From NCBI GenBank assembly GCA_019348355.1, contig JAHWJP010000012.1, positions 1-34,175 of the forward strand: a stretch of DNA of 34,175 nt. The letters run 5' to 3'. Positions 1 through 9,096 of this stretch are shown here, piece after piece. Under the pieces are notes generated by a model. The model was given only the letters and a program-made list of their open reading frames with translations, was not told where the DNA came from and ran no database searches. Each line of letters opens with the position of its first letter. The stretch's first letter is position 1. The position numbers and the translations under genes were made by a program. The DNA is from Actinomycetota bacterium. GTDB lineage: Bacteria > Actinomycetota > Actinomycetes > Mycobacteriales > SCTD01.

Positions 1-118
1 GGGAAACCTCGGTGGTCAGCGACATGATGCCGACACAGGCGAAGGCGAGCCCGGCAGGGACGGCCACGGCCAAGGCGACGAAAACGGACAGGACGGAACG
101 CCAGGGGAGTTTGTTCAT
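1..118 (-). CDS. N-terminus of an exported or membrane-anchored protein (partial)
   Basis: This gene runs off the left edge; only its first 39 codons are present. The translation begins MNKLPWRSVLSVFVALAVAV, a short basic head followed by about 20 hydrophobic residues and an AFAC sequence, which fits a secretory signal peptide or N-terminal anchor. AFAC is a poor lipobox (Phe at -2), so lipoprotein processing is doubtful. The ATG is chosen because it follows, after 8 nt, a well-formed promoter (TTGACA, 17-nt spacer, CAGGGT). The visible mature start (CVGIMSLTTEVS) resembles secreted actinobacterial proteins of unknown role, but I cannot name a family. It is too short for the ORF track. Confidence 0.6.
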   Translation of the reverse strand, partial: MNKLPWRSVLSVFVALAVAVPAGLAFACVGIMSLTTEVS

Positions 119-126
119 GGTCGAGG

Positions 127-155
127 ACCCTGCCGACTGGCTTCTGACGTGTCAA
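127..155 (-). promoter_or_regulatory. Sigma-70-type promoter of the left-edge exported protein
   Basis: On the minus strand a perfect TTGACA (150-155) is followed by a 17-nt spacer and CAGGGT (127-132), 8 nt before the ATG at 118. This is the best -35/-10 pair in the window and predicts a leaderless or nearly leaderless mRNA. An AT-rich stretch with the 10-nt palindrome ACATATATGT (171-180) lies just upstream of it. Confidence 0.65.
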
Positions 156-170
156 GTCAGGTGATGGCGG

Positions 171-180
171 ACATATATGT
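171..180. promoter_or_regulatory. AT-rich 10-nt palindrome upstream of the left-edge promoter
   Basis: ACATATATGT is a perfect palindrome in one of the few AT-rich patches of this GC-rich window. It ends 16 nt upstream of the TTGACA box, where an UP element or an operator would sit. No regulator is identified. Confidence 0.35.
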
Positions 181-251
181 ACGTCACATCTAGCTCTTTG
201 CCATTTGCTGGTCCCCGCCGCTGCCCAGCGTCCTGCGATCAGGCAGACCGC

Positions 252-806
252 TCAACCCGGGACCTTGACGACGACCGTCTGCAGGATCTTGTCGGCGAAG
301 GTCTGCTTCTTGTCGTCCCACAGCGGCCACAGGAAGCCCAGGTAGCGGGATCGGGTCGACGATGTGGACGAAATAGCGGCCGATCGACAGGCCAGCACCG
401 ACCACCTGGCCGTCCTGCTCGCGCAGCAGTTTGATCTTCATCTGCTTCTTGCCGATGGTCTGGCCGGTCCTTCCCTGCACCACGAGCTGCCAGAGAATGA
501 AGCCGAAGACACCGAGATATCCGAACAGTCCCAGCAGCGCGGCGAGGACCTCGCTGACATAGGTGACCGCAGCAACGACGATCACGAGCACGATCATCAG
601 GCCGAACAGCACGGCGCCATCGATCAGGTACGCGGCGACGCGGGTGCCCCACTCGGCCAGCGGCGGGCGCCCGGGGGCGCCGTACCCCGACGGCGGCGCG
701 CCGTAGCCCGGCTGGGGTGGGGCGCCGTATCCGGGTTGCGGGATGCCGTACCCGGGTTGCGGGGCGCCGCTCGTGGCTTGGCGAACGGGTCCTGTGGTCC
801 GGTCAT
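252..806 (-). pseudogene. RDD-family membrane protein broken by two frameshifts
   Basis: Three segments in two reading frames together spell one RDD-domain protein. The start is ATG at 806, preceded by GGAGGG at good spacing, giving MTGPQDPFAKP. Around 774-777 the frame must shift by one base to reach the tail (QPGYGIPQPGYGAPP...) and the RDD domain (GTRVAAYLIDG, then two hydrophobic segments and GRTGQTIGKKQMKIKLL). Near 345, after HIVDPIP, it must shift again to reach the expected C-terminus (YLGFLWPLWDDKKQTFADKI), ending at TGA 252-254. Together the shifts amount to a multiple of three. Read without shifts, translation stops at 624. RDD proteins are small membrane proteins, sometimes linked to ion or osmolyte transport. 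This is either a genuine pseudogene or sequence error at two sites; the intact conserved C-terminus suggests recent damage or error. Confidence 0.75.
657..760 (-). repeat. Degenerate Gly-Tyr-Gly-Ala-Pro-Pro coding repeat in the RDD tail
   Basis: Read in the RDD frame, this stretch encodes four approximate copies of a QPGYG(A/I)P(P) unit before the domain starts at PLAEWGTR. A similar but separate tail (QPGYGAPPPSGGYGAPPP) lies in the DUF4190 gene upstream. Repetitive GC-rich DNA of this kind is prone to slippage, although the two frameshifts lie outside the repeat itself. Confidence 0.6.
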
Positions 807-871
807 GGCGGTGCCCTCCGTGTACGGGCCGGCGCAGGATGCGGCGTGTCCCGCAGCCGGGCGAAAGTCGC

Positions 872-1378
872 TCAGCCCCCGAGGTCGGTCTGCAGGTCGC
901 GCTGGCACTGCTGCCTATCGGCTTCGGTGGTGGCTCGTTCGACGCAGTTCTTCAAGTCCTGGATGGTGTCGGAGCCGAAAAGGCTCACCCCGAGGATGAT
1001 GACGCCGATCGAGATCAGCAGCCCCAGCGCGCCGAGGATGATGCCGGCGAGCGCCAGGCCGCCGTTGTTCGCCTCTCCTCGCTTGGCCCGGCCGCGGCCG
1101 ATGACCCCGAGGACGATCGCCAACAGGCCGAACAGGATGCCGCCGACGATGCTCCAGGAGAGGAGCAGGGCGAGCACGCCCAGCACGAGCGCCGCGATGC
1201 CGAGACCGTTGCGGGGTGCGGCACCCGACCCTGGTGGCGGCGCGCCGTAGCCACCGCTCGGCGGCGGTGCGCCGTAGCCGGGCTGACCGGGCTGCTGGCC
1301 GGGAGCGCCGTGACCCGGCGTACCTCCAGGCTGCGACCCCTGGTCGGGTGTGCCGAACGGGTCCTGCGGAGCGGTCAC
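872..1378 (-). CDS. DUF4190-type membrane protein with a Pro/Gly/Tyr-rich tail
   Basis: The 168-residue product begins VTAPQDPFG and has about 50 residues rich in Pro, Gly, Gln and Tyr. Two long hydrophobic segments follow (GLGIAALVLGVLALLL and LALAGIILGALGLLI), separated by a short loop containing GRGRAKRGEANNGG, which is the DUF4190 pattern. A short Cys-containing C-terminus (DLKNCVERATTEADRQQC) follows. The GTG at 1378 is chosen over the long upstream extension of the ORF because AGGAGG lies 5 nt before it. Function is unknown; DUF4190 proteins often sit in actinobacterial membranes behind disordered tails. The same PQDPF start and GYGAPP tail occur in the adjacent broken RDD gene, in the same direction 65 nt downstream, so the two may have been co-expressed. 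Confidence 0.8.
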   Translation of the reverse strand: MTAPQDPFGTPDQGSQPGGTPGHGAPGQQPGQPGYGAPPPSGGYGAPPPGSGAAPRNGLGIAALVLGVLALLLSWSIVGGILFGLLAIVLGVIGRGRAKRGEANNGGLALAGIILGALGLLISIGVIILGVSLFGSDTIQDLKNCVERATTEADRQQCQRDLQTDLGG

Positions 1379-1558
1379 GGGTGCCTCCTGCGTGGCGGCC
1401 CGGGTGGGCAGCGGGGTGACGGACGATCGCCGTCGGGTGCACCCTCCACCCCGGTGCCGGTCGACCGCAAGCACATGCGGCCCATGTCGGAGCCTGCCCG
1501 GACGAAGGGCCGATGCGGCGCGCCTGCCGGGGCCCCGCCGCAGGCCTGACCGCCCCGG

Positions 1559-1564
1559 TAGGGT
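1559..1564 (+). promoter_or_regulatory. -10 box of purN (TAGGGT)
   Basis: TAGGGT lies 9 nt before the GTG start of purN, and no convincing Shine-Dalgarno sequence intervenes. It fits the near-leaderless pattern seen at many genes here. No clear -35 was found. Confidence 0.45.
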
Positions 1565-1573
1565 CCGGGTGTC

Positions 1574-2203
1574 GTGGCCCGAGTCCCAGGAGCAGCCCTC
1601 CCAGCGCGGCTGGTCGTGCTCGCCTCCGGTGCCGGCACGACGCTGCAGGCCCTGCTGGACGCGTGCGCGGATGCCTCGTACGGCGCGCAGGTCGTCGGCG
1701 TCGGGACCGATCGGCCCTCGATTGCCGCTCTGGACCGTGCGAAGGCGGCCGGGGTGCCCTCTTTCACCCTGCGGGTCGCTGACTTCACGGATCGCGCGGC
1801 GTGGGACGCAGCCTTTACCGAGGCGGTGGCGGACCACGACCCGGACCTCATCGTCAGCGCCGGCTTCATGAAGCTCGCGGGGCAGGCGTTTCTGGGCCGA
1901 TTCGCGGGACGTTACGTCAACACCCACCCCGCCCTGCTCCCAGCCTTTCCCGGGATGCACGGGGCCCGCGACGCCCTGGCGCACGGGGTGAAGGTCACCG
2001 GGTGCACGCTGTTCGTGGTCGATCAGGGCGTCGACACCGGGCCGATCATCGCCCAGTGCGCCGTGCCGGTTCTGGACGATGACGACGAGGATGCCCTGCA
2101 TGAACGGATCAAGGTCGTTGAGCGCGCTCTGCTCGTCGACGTCGTGGGACGCATGTGTCGTGAAGGTTGGCGTGTCGAGGGAAGGACCGTGAGGCTGGGA
2201 TGA
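1574..2203 (+). CDS. purN: Phosphoribosylglycinamide formyltransferase
   Basis: PurN transfers a formyl group from 10-formyltetrahydrofolate to GAR, the third step of cytosolic purine synthesis. The 209-residue protein is of normal length. It shows the phosphate-binding [10 protein letters not shown] near residues 16-25, the catalytic Asn-His in [13 protein letters not shown], and the catalytic Asp in [14 protein letters not shown] at 1574 is the natural start, giving a short N-terminal extension before the first beta strand (RLVVLASG). Its TGA overlaps the purH ATG (ATGA), so the two are translationally coupled. The pair covers two formyl-folate-dependent purine steps, and folD, which supplies that cofactor, lies 2 kb downstream. 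Confidence 0.95.
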   Translation: MARVPGAALPARLVVLASGAGTTLQALLDACADASYGAQVVGVGTDRPSIAALDRAKAAGVPSFTLRVADFTDRAAWDAAFTEAVADHDPDLIVSAGFMKLAGQAFLGRFAGRYVNTHPALLPAFPGMHGARDALAHGVKVTGCTLFVVDQGVDTGPIIAQCAVPVLDDDDEDALHERIKVVERALLVDVVGRMCREGWRVEGRTVRLG

Positions 2204-3756
2204 CCCGCAACCGGGTGCGACGGGCGCTCGTGAGCGTTTACGACAAGACCGGCCTGCCCGAGCTGGGCCAGGGCCTCGTCGCGGCAGGGGTCGAGATCGT
2301 CTCGACCGGCTCGACCGCCGTCCGGCTGCGGGAGGCCGGGGTGGCGGTGACTGCCGTCGAGGAGTTGACCGGCTTCCCGGAGTGCCTCGACGGCCGGGTC
2401 AAGACGCTGCACCCGACGGTGCACGCCGGGATCCTCGCTGATCTGCGGCTACCCGATCACGTCCGGCAATTGACCGATCTCGGGATCGAGTCGTTCGAGC
2501 TGGTCGTCGTGAACCTCTACCCCTTCGCCGCGACGGTGGCGTCCGGCGCGAGCCCCGACCAGTGCATCGAGCAGATCGACATCGGCGGTCCGACGATGGT
2601 GCGAGCCGCCGCGAAGAACTGCCCGTCGGTCGCGGTCGTCGTCGACCCGGCCGCCTACGCCGACGTGCTGGCAGCGGTCCGCGACGGCGGGACGACGCTC
2701 GAGCAGCGCAGGCGCTGGGCGGCGCTCGCCTTCGCGCACACCGCGGCGTACGACGTCGATGTCGCGTCCTGGTTCTCCTCGGTCTACGCGCCCGCCGACG
2801 CCGAGCCCTTCCCGGTCTTTCTGGGTGCGACCTTCGAGCGAGCGTCGGTGCTGCGGTACGGCGAGAACCCGCACCAGGCGGCGGCGCTCTACACGTCGGC
2901 CGATTCCGGCGGGGACAGCCTGGCGGCGGCCCGGCAACTGCACGGCAAGGCGATGTCGTACAACAACTACGTCGACACCGATGCGGCGCTGCGGGCCGCC
3001 AACGACATGGTCGAGCCGTGCGTTGCGATCATCAAGCACGCCAACCCCTGCGGGATCGCGATCGGCGGCGATGTCGCCGAGGCGCACCGCAAGGCCCACG
3101 CGTGCGACCCGGTGTCGGCGTTCGGTGGGGTGATGGCGGCGAACCGGCCGGTGTCGGTCGCCATGGCCGAGCAGGTCGCAGAGGTGTTCACCGAGGTGAT
3201 CGTCGCGCCGTCCTACGAGGACGGAGCGGTCGAGGTGCTCTCCCGCAAGCCCTCGATCCGGGTGCTCGAGACATCCGGTTTCGGTGGTCGCGGGATCGAG
3301 CTGCGACAGGTCTGCGGAGGCCTGCTGCTGCAGCAGGCCGATGACCTCGGCGCGCGTGGTGACGACCCGTCGGGCTGGACCTTGCGGGCCGGCTCGCCTG
3401 CGCCGCCGGAGCAGCTGGCGGATCTTGCGTTCGCCTGGCGGGCGGTGCGGTCGGTGAAGAGCAACGCGATCCTGCTCGCTCGGGATGGGGCGACCGTCGG
3501 GGTCGGCATGGGCCAGGTGAACCGGGTCGACGCCGCCAAGCTGGCCGTCGCCCGGGCGGGGAAGCGAGCAGCGGGTGCGGTCGCCGCCTCCGACGCCTTC
3601 TTCCCCTTCGCCGACGGGCTCTCGATACTGCTCGATGCGGGGGTATGCGCCGTCGTCCAGCCGGGCGGGTCGGTGCGCGACGACGAGGTGGTCGCTGCGG
3701 CAGAGGCGGCTGGCGTGACGCTCTACGTCACTGGCACCCGGCACTTCGCGCACTAG
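2200..3756 (+). CDS. purH: Bifunctional AICAR formyltransferase / IMP cyclohydrolase
   Basis: PurH carries out the last two steps of IMP synthesis: formylation of AICAR and ring closure. The 518-residue protein has the N-terminal cyclohydrolase (MGS-like) domain with STGSTAVRL and [13 protein letters not shown], then the transformylase domain with [12 protein letters not shown], the catalytic KHANPCG motif, and [10 protein letters not shown] near the C-terminal third. Length is standard. ATG at 2200 is taken as the start because it overlaps the purN stop and places the first strand ([13 protein letters not shown]) right at the N-terminus; the upstream extension in the ORF track is purN sequence. 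The gene ends one base before the GTG of the pentapeptide-repeat gene. Confidence 0.97.
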   Translation: MTRNRVRRALVSVYDKTGLPELGQGLVAAGVEIVSTGSTAVRLREAGVAVTAVEELTGFPECLDGRVKTLHPTVHAGILADLRLPDHVRQLTDLGIESFELVVVNLYPFAATVASGASPDQCIEQIDIGGPTMVRAAAKNCPSVAVVVDPAAYADVLAAVRDGGTTLEQRRRWAALAFAHTAAYDVDVASWFSSVYAPADAEPFPVFLGATFERASVLRYGENPHQAAALYTSADSGGDSLAAARQLHGKAMSYNNYVDTDAALRAANDMVEPCVAIIKHANPCGIAIGGDVAEAHRKAHACDPVSAFGGVMAANRPVSVAMAEQVAEVFTEVIVAPSYEDGAVEVLSRKPSIRVLETSGFGGRGIELRQVCGGLLLQQADDLGARGDDPSGWTLRAGSPAPPEQLADLAFAWRAVRSVKSNAILLARDGATVGVGMGQVNRVDAAKLAVARAGKRAAGAVAASDAFFPFADGLSILLDAGVCAVVQPGGSVRDDEVVAAAEAAGVTLYVTGTRHFAH

Positions 3757-3757
3757 C

Positions 3758-4339
3758 GTGGCGGAGGATCTGACCCGAGCGGACTTCTCACGAGAGGTGC
3801 TGCGGGGCAGACACTTCGTCGACGCGCGGCTCGTGGGCGCCGACTTCAGCGAGGCAGAGCTCTCCGGCGTGGTCTTCGAGCGGTGCGAGCTGTCCGGCGC
3901 CGAGCTGACCTCGGCGGTGTTCGACAGCTGCGCTTTTCTCGGCTGTACGTTCGAAGGGACCCGGCTGTTCGGCTCGACCCTGCGGGGGTGCAAGCTGACC
4001 GGCTCGACGTTCGTACGCGCCCAGCTGCGACCGCTCGTCGTCGACGGTGGTGACTGGTCCTACGTGTCCCTGCGGGGCGCAGACCTGCGGGGCGTCGGGC
4101 TGGTCGGGCTGCGCTTGACGGAGGCCGACCTGTCCGATGCCGACCTGTCCGGCTGCGACATGTCGGGCGCTGACCTGTCCCGGACCCGCCTGCGTGGGGT
4201 GAAGCTGCGCAGGGCGGACCTGCGGGGTGCCGTGCTGGACGGCTGCGACGTCGAGGGCGTGGACTGGCGGGAGGTGCGGATCGACCTTGCGCAGGCTGTC
4301 CTGCTCGCGCGTGCCCGGGGGGCGGTCGTCGACGGCTGA
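3758..4339 (+). CDS. Pentapeptide-repeat protein
   Basis: The 193-residue protein is built almost wholly of A(D/N)LXX-like five-residue repeats, such as ADFSEAELSG near the start and ADLSDADLSGCDMSGADLSR around residues 125-145. These fold into a right-handed quadrilateral beta helix. Members include DNA-gyrase-protecting proteins (MfpA/Qnr) and many of unknown role, and the repeats alone cannot separate these. The start is GTG one base after the purH stop, so it is probably read from the purH message. No signal peptide or extra domain is visible, suggesting a cytoplasmic protein. A gyrase-related function would be a guess. Confidence 0.85.
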   Translation: MAEDLTRADFSREVLRGRHFVDARLVGADFSEAELSGVVFERCELSGAELTSAVFDSCAFLGCTFEGTRLFGSTLRGCKLTGSTFVRAQLRPLVVDGGDWSYVSLRGADLRGVGLVGLRLTEADLSDADLSGCDMSGADLSRTRLRGVKLRRADLRGAVLDGCDVEGVDWREVRIDLAQAVLLARARGAVVDG

Positions 4340-4411
4340 GTCGGAGCATTCGGTCGGCTTGCGCTTGGGGCGGGTCCGCTCACCCAGCGGAACGCTTCGT
4401 CGCTGGACCAC

Positions 4412-4417
4412 TAGCGT
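4412..4417 (+). promoter_or_regulatory. -10 box of folD (TAGCGT)
   Basis: TAGCGT is followed by exactly 7 nt and the GTG start of folD, the classic arrangement for a leaderless actinobacterial mRNA. No Shine-Dalgarno sequence is present. Confidence 0.55.
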
Positions 4418-4424
4418 GCTGGCC

Positions 4425-5284
4425 GTGACTGCCCGACTGCTGCCCGGAGCACCCGTCGCTCAGGCCGTCTTCGCCGCTCTGGCGCCGCGGATCGCTGCGC
4501 TGGTCGAAAGCGGCCACCGGCCGGGTCTCGGCACGATGCTCGTGGGGGGTGACAGCGCGAGTGGTGGCTACGTACAGATGAAGATGGCCAAGGCCGCCGA
4601 GCTCGGGCTGACCAGCCCGCATCGCCAGCTGCCCGACGACGCGACGCAGGCCGACCTCGTGCGGGCCGTCCGGGAGATGAACGACGACCCGACGGTCGAC
4701 GCGATGCTGCTGCAGCACCCGACGCCGCCGCAGATCGACTTCGAGGCGGCCCTGCTCGAGATGGACCCGGACAAGGACGTCGACGGGTTGCACCCGGTCA
4801 ACCTGGGGCGGCTGGCCCTCGGCATGCCCGGGCCGGTGCCCTGCACGCCGGCCGGCATCGAGGCGCTGCTGGCCCACCACGGCATCCAGGTCGCCGGCCG
4901 GGAGGTCTGCATCCTCGGCCGGGGCACCACGCTGGGCCGACCGCTGGCGCTCCTGCTCACGCAGAAGCGGCCGACCGCCAACGCCGCTGTCACCGTCGTG
5001 CACACCGGCGTGCCGGACTGGGCGGACTACACCCGCCGGGCGTCGATCGTCGTGGCGGCTGCAGGCGTGCCAGGCATCCTTCGACCCGAGCACATCACAC
5101 CCGGCGCGACCGTCGTCGGTGGCGGCGTGCGCTACGAGGGCAGGCGGCTGCTTCCCGACGTCGACGAGGCCTGCAACGAGGTCGCGGGAGCCATAACCCC
5201 GCGGGTCGGGGGCGTCGGACCGACCACCGTGGCCATGCTGTTCCGCAACTGCGTGGAGGCGGCGGAGCGGAGGGCCGGGTTGCG

Positions 5285-5288
<4 letters not shown>
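4425..5288 (+). CDS. folD: Methylenetetrahydrofolate dehydrogenase / cyclohydrolase
   Basis: FolD interconverts 5,10-methylene-, 5,10-methenyl- and 10-formyl-tetrahydrofolate, providing formyl groups for PurN and PurH. The 287-residue length is standard. Visible features are the catalytic Tyr/Lys segment (SGGYVQMKMAKAAELGL), the signature DPDKDVDGLHPVN, and the NADP-binding GRGTTLGRP loop. The GTG at 4425 is chosen because it lies 7 nt behind TAGCGT; an in-frame GTG at 4416 would overlap the -10 box. Its TGA overlaps the GTG of the next gene (GTGA), so both are in one operon. The 85-nt gap from the pentapeptide gene holds only the promoter. Confidence 0.95.
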
Positions 5289-6617
<1,329 letters not shown>

Positions 6618-6642
6618 CGACTGCGACCTAGGGAGCATCCAC

Positions 6643-7857
6643 ATGGCGAAGATCGCGGTGAAGAACCCCATCGTCGAGATGGACGGCGATGAGATGACGC
6701 GCATCATCTGGGCGTTCATCAAGGAGCAGCTGATCCTGCCCTACCTCGACGTCGACCTGAAGTACTACGACCTGTCGATCGAGAACCGGGACGCGACCGA
6801 CGACCAGGTCACGCTCGACTCCGCAGAGGCCACCAAGCAGTACGGCGTCGCCGTCAAGTGCGCGACCATCACGCCGGACGAGGCCCGGGTCGAGGAGTTC
6901 GGCCTGAAGCAGATGTGGAAGTCACCGAACGGCACCATCCGCAACGTGCTCGGCGGGGTGATCTTCCGCGAGCCGATTCTCATCTCGAACATCCCGCGCC
7001 TCGTGCCGGGCTGGACCAAGCCGATCATCATCGGCCGGCACGCGTTCGGCGACCAGTACCGCGCGACCGACCTCGTCATCCCGGGCGAGGGCACCCTGAC
7101 GCTGAGTTTCCAGCCGAAGGACGGCAGCGCGCCCACCGAGCTGAACGTCTTCGACTTCCCGGGCGGGGGCATCGCGATGGCGATGTACAACCTGGACGCC
7201 TCGATCCGCGACTTCGCGAGGGCCAGCCTGCGTTACGGCCTGGACCGGGGGCTGCCGGTGTACCTGTCGACCAAGAACACGATCATGAAGGCGTACGACG
7301 GGCGCTTCAAGGACCTGTTCGCCGAGGTCTACGCCGCCGAGTTCGCCACCGAGTTCGAGTCGGCCGGGCTGACCTACGAGCACCGGCTCATCGACGACAT
7401 GGTCGCCGCAGCGATGAAGTGGGAGGGCGGCTACGTCTGGGCCTGCAAGAACTACGACGGCGACGTGCAGTCCGACACGGTCGCGCAGGGCTTCGGCTCG
7501 CTCGGGCTGATGACCTCGGTGTTGATGACGCCGGACGGCAAGACGGTGGAGGCCGAAGCCGCGCACGGCACGGTGACGCGCCACTTCCGGGAGCACCAGA
7601 AGGGCAATCCGACCTCCACCAACCCGATCGCGTCGATCTTCGCCTGGACGCAGGGCCTGTCCTACCGGGGCAAGCTGGACGGCACGCCCGAGGTGACGGC
7701 GTTCGCCGAGACGCTGCAACGGGTCTGCGTCGAGACCGTCGAGGGCGGTGCGATGACCAAGGACCTGGCGCTGCTCGTCGGCGGCGACCAGACCTACCAA
7801 AGCACGCAGGAGTTCCTCGCCTCGATTCGGTCGAACCTCGAGCAGGCCATGGCGTGA
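6643..7857 (+). CDS. icd: NADP-dependent isocitrate dehydrogenase (homodimeric, eukaryote-like type)
   Basis: This enzyme converts isocitrate to 2-oxoglutarate with NADP in the TCA cycle. The 404-residue length and motifs such as [16 protein letters not shown] at the N-terminus, [14 protein letters not shown] (isocitrate-binding Ser and Arg) and [16 protein letters not shown] (NADP site) mark the dimeric type-II family shared with eukaryotic IDH1/2, not the monomeric enzyme of about 740 residues known from Streptomyces and Corynebacterium. The ATG has AGGGAG at good spacing. It lies 25 nt after mdh in the same direction. The following gene is convergent, its stop only 4 nt from this stop. Confidence 0.97.
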   Translation: MAKIAVKNPIVEMDGDEMTRIIWAFIKEQLILPYLDVDLKYYDLSIENRDATDDQVTLDSAEATKQYGVAVKCATITPDEARVEEFGLKQMWKSPNGTIRNVLGGVIFREPILISNIPRLVPGWTKPIIIGRHAFGDQYRATDLVIPGEGTLTLSFQPKDGSAPTELNVFDFPGGGIAMAMYNLDASIRDFARASLRYGLDRGLPVYLSTKNTIMKAYDGRFKDLFAEVYAAEFATEFESAGLTYEHRLIDDMVAAAMKWEGGYVWACKNYDGDVQSDTVAQGFGSLGLMTSVLMTPDGKTVEAEAAHGTVTRHFREHQKGNPTSTNPIASIFAWTQGLSYRGKLDGTPEVTAFAETLQRVCVETVEGGAMTKDLALLVGGDQTYQSTQEFLASIRSNLEQAMA

Positions 7858-7860
7858 GCG

Positions 7861-9003
7861 TCACCGCCCGAGGGTCGCCGGACACCGCACGATCTCCCGC
7901 ACCATCGCGACGGCCAGCGGGCGCGTGACCAGTCCGCGCCCGAGGCCCACCTCGACGAGGGCGTCGAAGACCGGCCGGGACCGGGCGGCTGCCGCCACCC
8001 CCGCGTCGACGACTCCCGGCCGGCTGGTGACCCGGGCCAGGGCGGTGGTGTGCCGCAGGTGGCGGCCCAGCTCGCGTCGTAGAGCGGTCCGGTAGGCCGC
8101 TCCCGGGTCCCCGAGGCCACCGACCGCGGCCCGACCGGCCAGTCGCCCCGACGCCAGCGCGTAGTAGATGCCCTCCCCGGTCAGCGGGTTGATCAGCGAC
8201 ATCGCGTCGCCGGCGATCAGGACCCGGCCGTTCGGCTGCCGGGGCCGCGACGTCGACAGCGGCAGGTGGTGGCTCACCAGGCGCTCGGGCCGGACGTCCG
8301 GCAGCAGGGCAGCCAGCCGCCCGTGCAGCACCGCCCGCCCCCCGGCCGGCTGGGCTCGCAGCGTGGGCAGCAGCATGCCGAAGCCGACGTTGGCGCCGCC
8401 GAGCCCGTCGGCGAACGACCACGCGTAGGCTGGCCAGTCCTCGCCCGCGAGCACGATGAGCTGCTCCGGCTTCCCGGGCGGCGCCGCCGTGTAGCCGCGC
8501 ACCGCGACCGCGGTGCAGGGGGCCGGCTGCCTCGACAGGCCGATCATCCGGCGGGTCACGCTGGTCGCCCCGTCGGCGCCGATCACGACGCGGCCGGCGA
8601 TCTCGCCGTCCAGCGCGACGTGGTCCGGGTGCACGCTCAGCCGCCGGACGGTGTGCCGGGCGAGCACGGCGCCACGGCGTACGGCCTCGTCCACCAACCG
8701 GGCGTCGAAGACCTCCCGCGGCACGACGTGGTCCGGCCGCCGCATCAGACGCGAGACGCGGATCCCGGCGGGCGAGTGCAGGGTGAGCCGCCAGATGGGC
8801 ACCCGATCGGCCAGGACGGCCTCGACGCGGAGCCGGACCAGCTCGTCGACGGCGTGCGGCGCGATGCCGTCGCCGCACGACTTGTCCCGCGGGAAGTCGT
8901 GCCGGTCCAGCAGCAGGACGCGGGCGTTCGGGCACTGCTGCAGCGCCGACAGGGCCGCTGCGGAACCGGCCGGACCGGCCCCGACGACCACCACATCCCA
9001 CAC
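7861..9003 (-). CDS. Geranylgeranyl-reductase-family FAD oxidoreductase
   Basis: The 380-residue protein is a class-A flavoprotein of the geranylgeranyl reductase family, which reduces isoprenoid double bonds using NAD(P)H. It shows an N-terminal Rossmann FAD motif (VVVGAGPAGSAAA), the family signature FPRDKSCGDGIAPHA, a middle GADGATSVTRRMIG motif, and the second FAD motif GRVLIAGDAMSLINPLTGEG. Likely substrates are the side chains of menaquinone or polyprenyl lipids, but this cannot be decided from sequence; related members act as halogenases or hydroxylases. The start is GTG at 9003, where the FAD strand (WDVVVVGAG) begins; a purine-rich GAAGGGAAG lies 9 nt upstream. It converges on icd and diverges from trpS. 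Confidence 0.85.
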   Translation of the reverse strand: MWDVVVVGAGPAGSAAALSALQQCPNARVLLLDRHDFPRDKSCGDGIAPHAVDELVRLRVEAVLADRVPIWRLTLHSPAGIRVSRLMRRPDHVVPREVFDARLVDEAVRRGAVLARHTVRRLSVHPDHVALDGEIAGRVVIGADGATSVTRRMIGLSRQPAPCTAVAVRGYTAAPPGKPEQLIVLAGEDWPAYAWSFADGLGGANVGFGMLLPTLRAQPAGGRAVLHGRLAALLPDVRPERLVSHHLPLSTSRPRQPNGRVLIAGDAMSLINPLTGEGIYYALASGRLAGRAAVGGLGDPGAAYRTALRRELGRHLRHTTALARVTSRPGVVDAGVAAAARSRPVFDALVEVGLGRGLVTRPLAVAMVREIVRCPATLGR

Positions 9004-9083
9004 GCAGGCGCTTCCCTTCTGGTAGAGATCCTGCCTGGTCGAGTGCACAGCCTCCCGCGTGCCGAGACGTTCCGCTCCGGTGA

Positions 9084-9089
9084 CAGGAT
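9084..9089 (+). promoter_or_regulatory. -10 box of trpS (CAGGAT)
   Basis: CAGGAT is followed by 7 nt and the ATG at 9097. This supports that ATG over the in-frame ATG at 9088, which overlaps the box. No Shine-Dalgarno sequence is visible, consistent with a leaderless message. Confidence 0.45.
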
Positions 9090-9096
9090 GGTCGTC

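Noticed and set aside
1520-1556. GC-rich inverted repeat (CCTGCCGGGG / CCCCGCCGCAGG) upstream of purN as an operator
   Set aside because: The pairing needs a bulge and such GC repeats are expected by chance at this composition.
872-2101. 409-codon minus-strand ORF joining the DUF4190 gene to antisense of purN
   Set aside because: Only the last 168 codons show a protein family and a ribosome-binding site; the upstream part is antisense to purN.
2449-3993. 514-codon minus-strand ORF antisense to purH and the pentapeptide gene
   Set aside because: Arg/His-rich composition typical of a GC-rich shadow frame; purH on the other strand is fully conserved.
7388-9001. 537-codon minus-strand ORF over icd and the geranylgeranyl reductase gene
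   Set aside because: It is a frame-shifted shadow of the reductase and antisense of icd, with no motifs.
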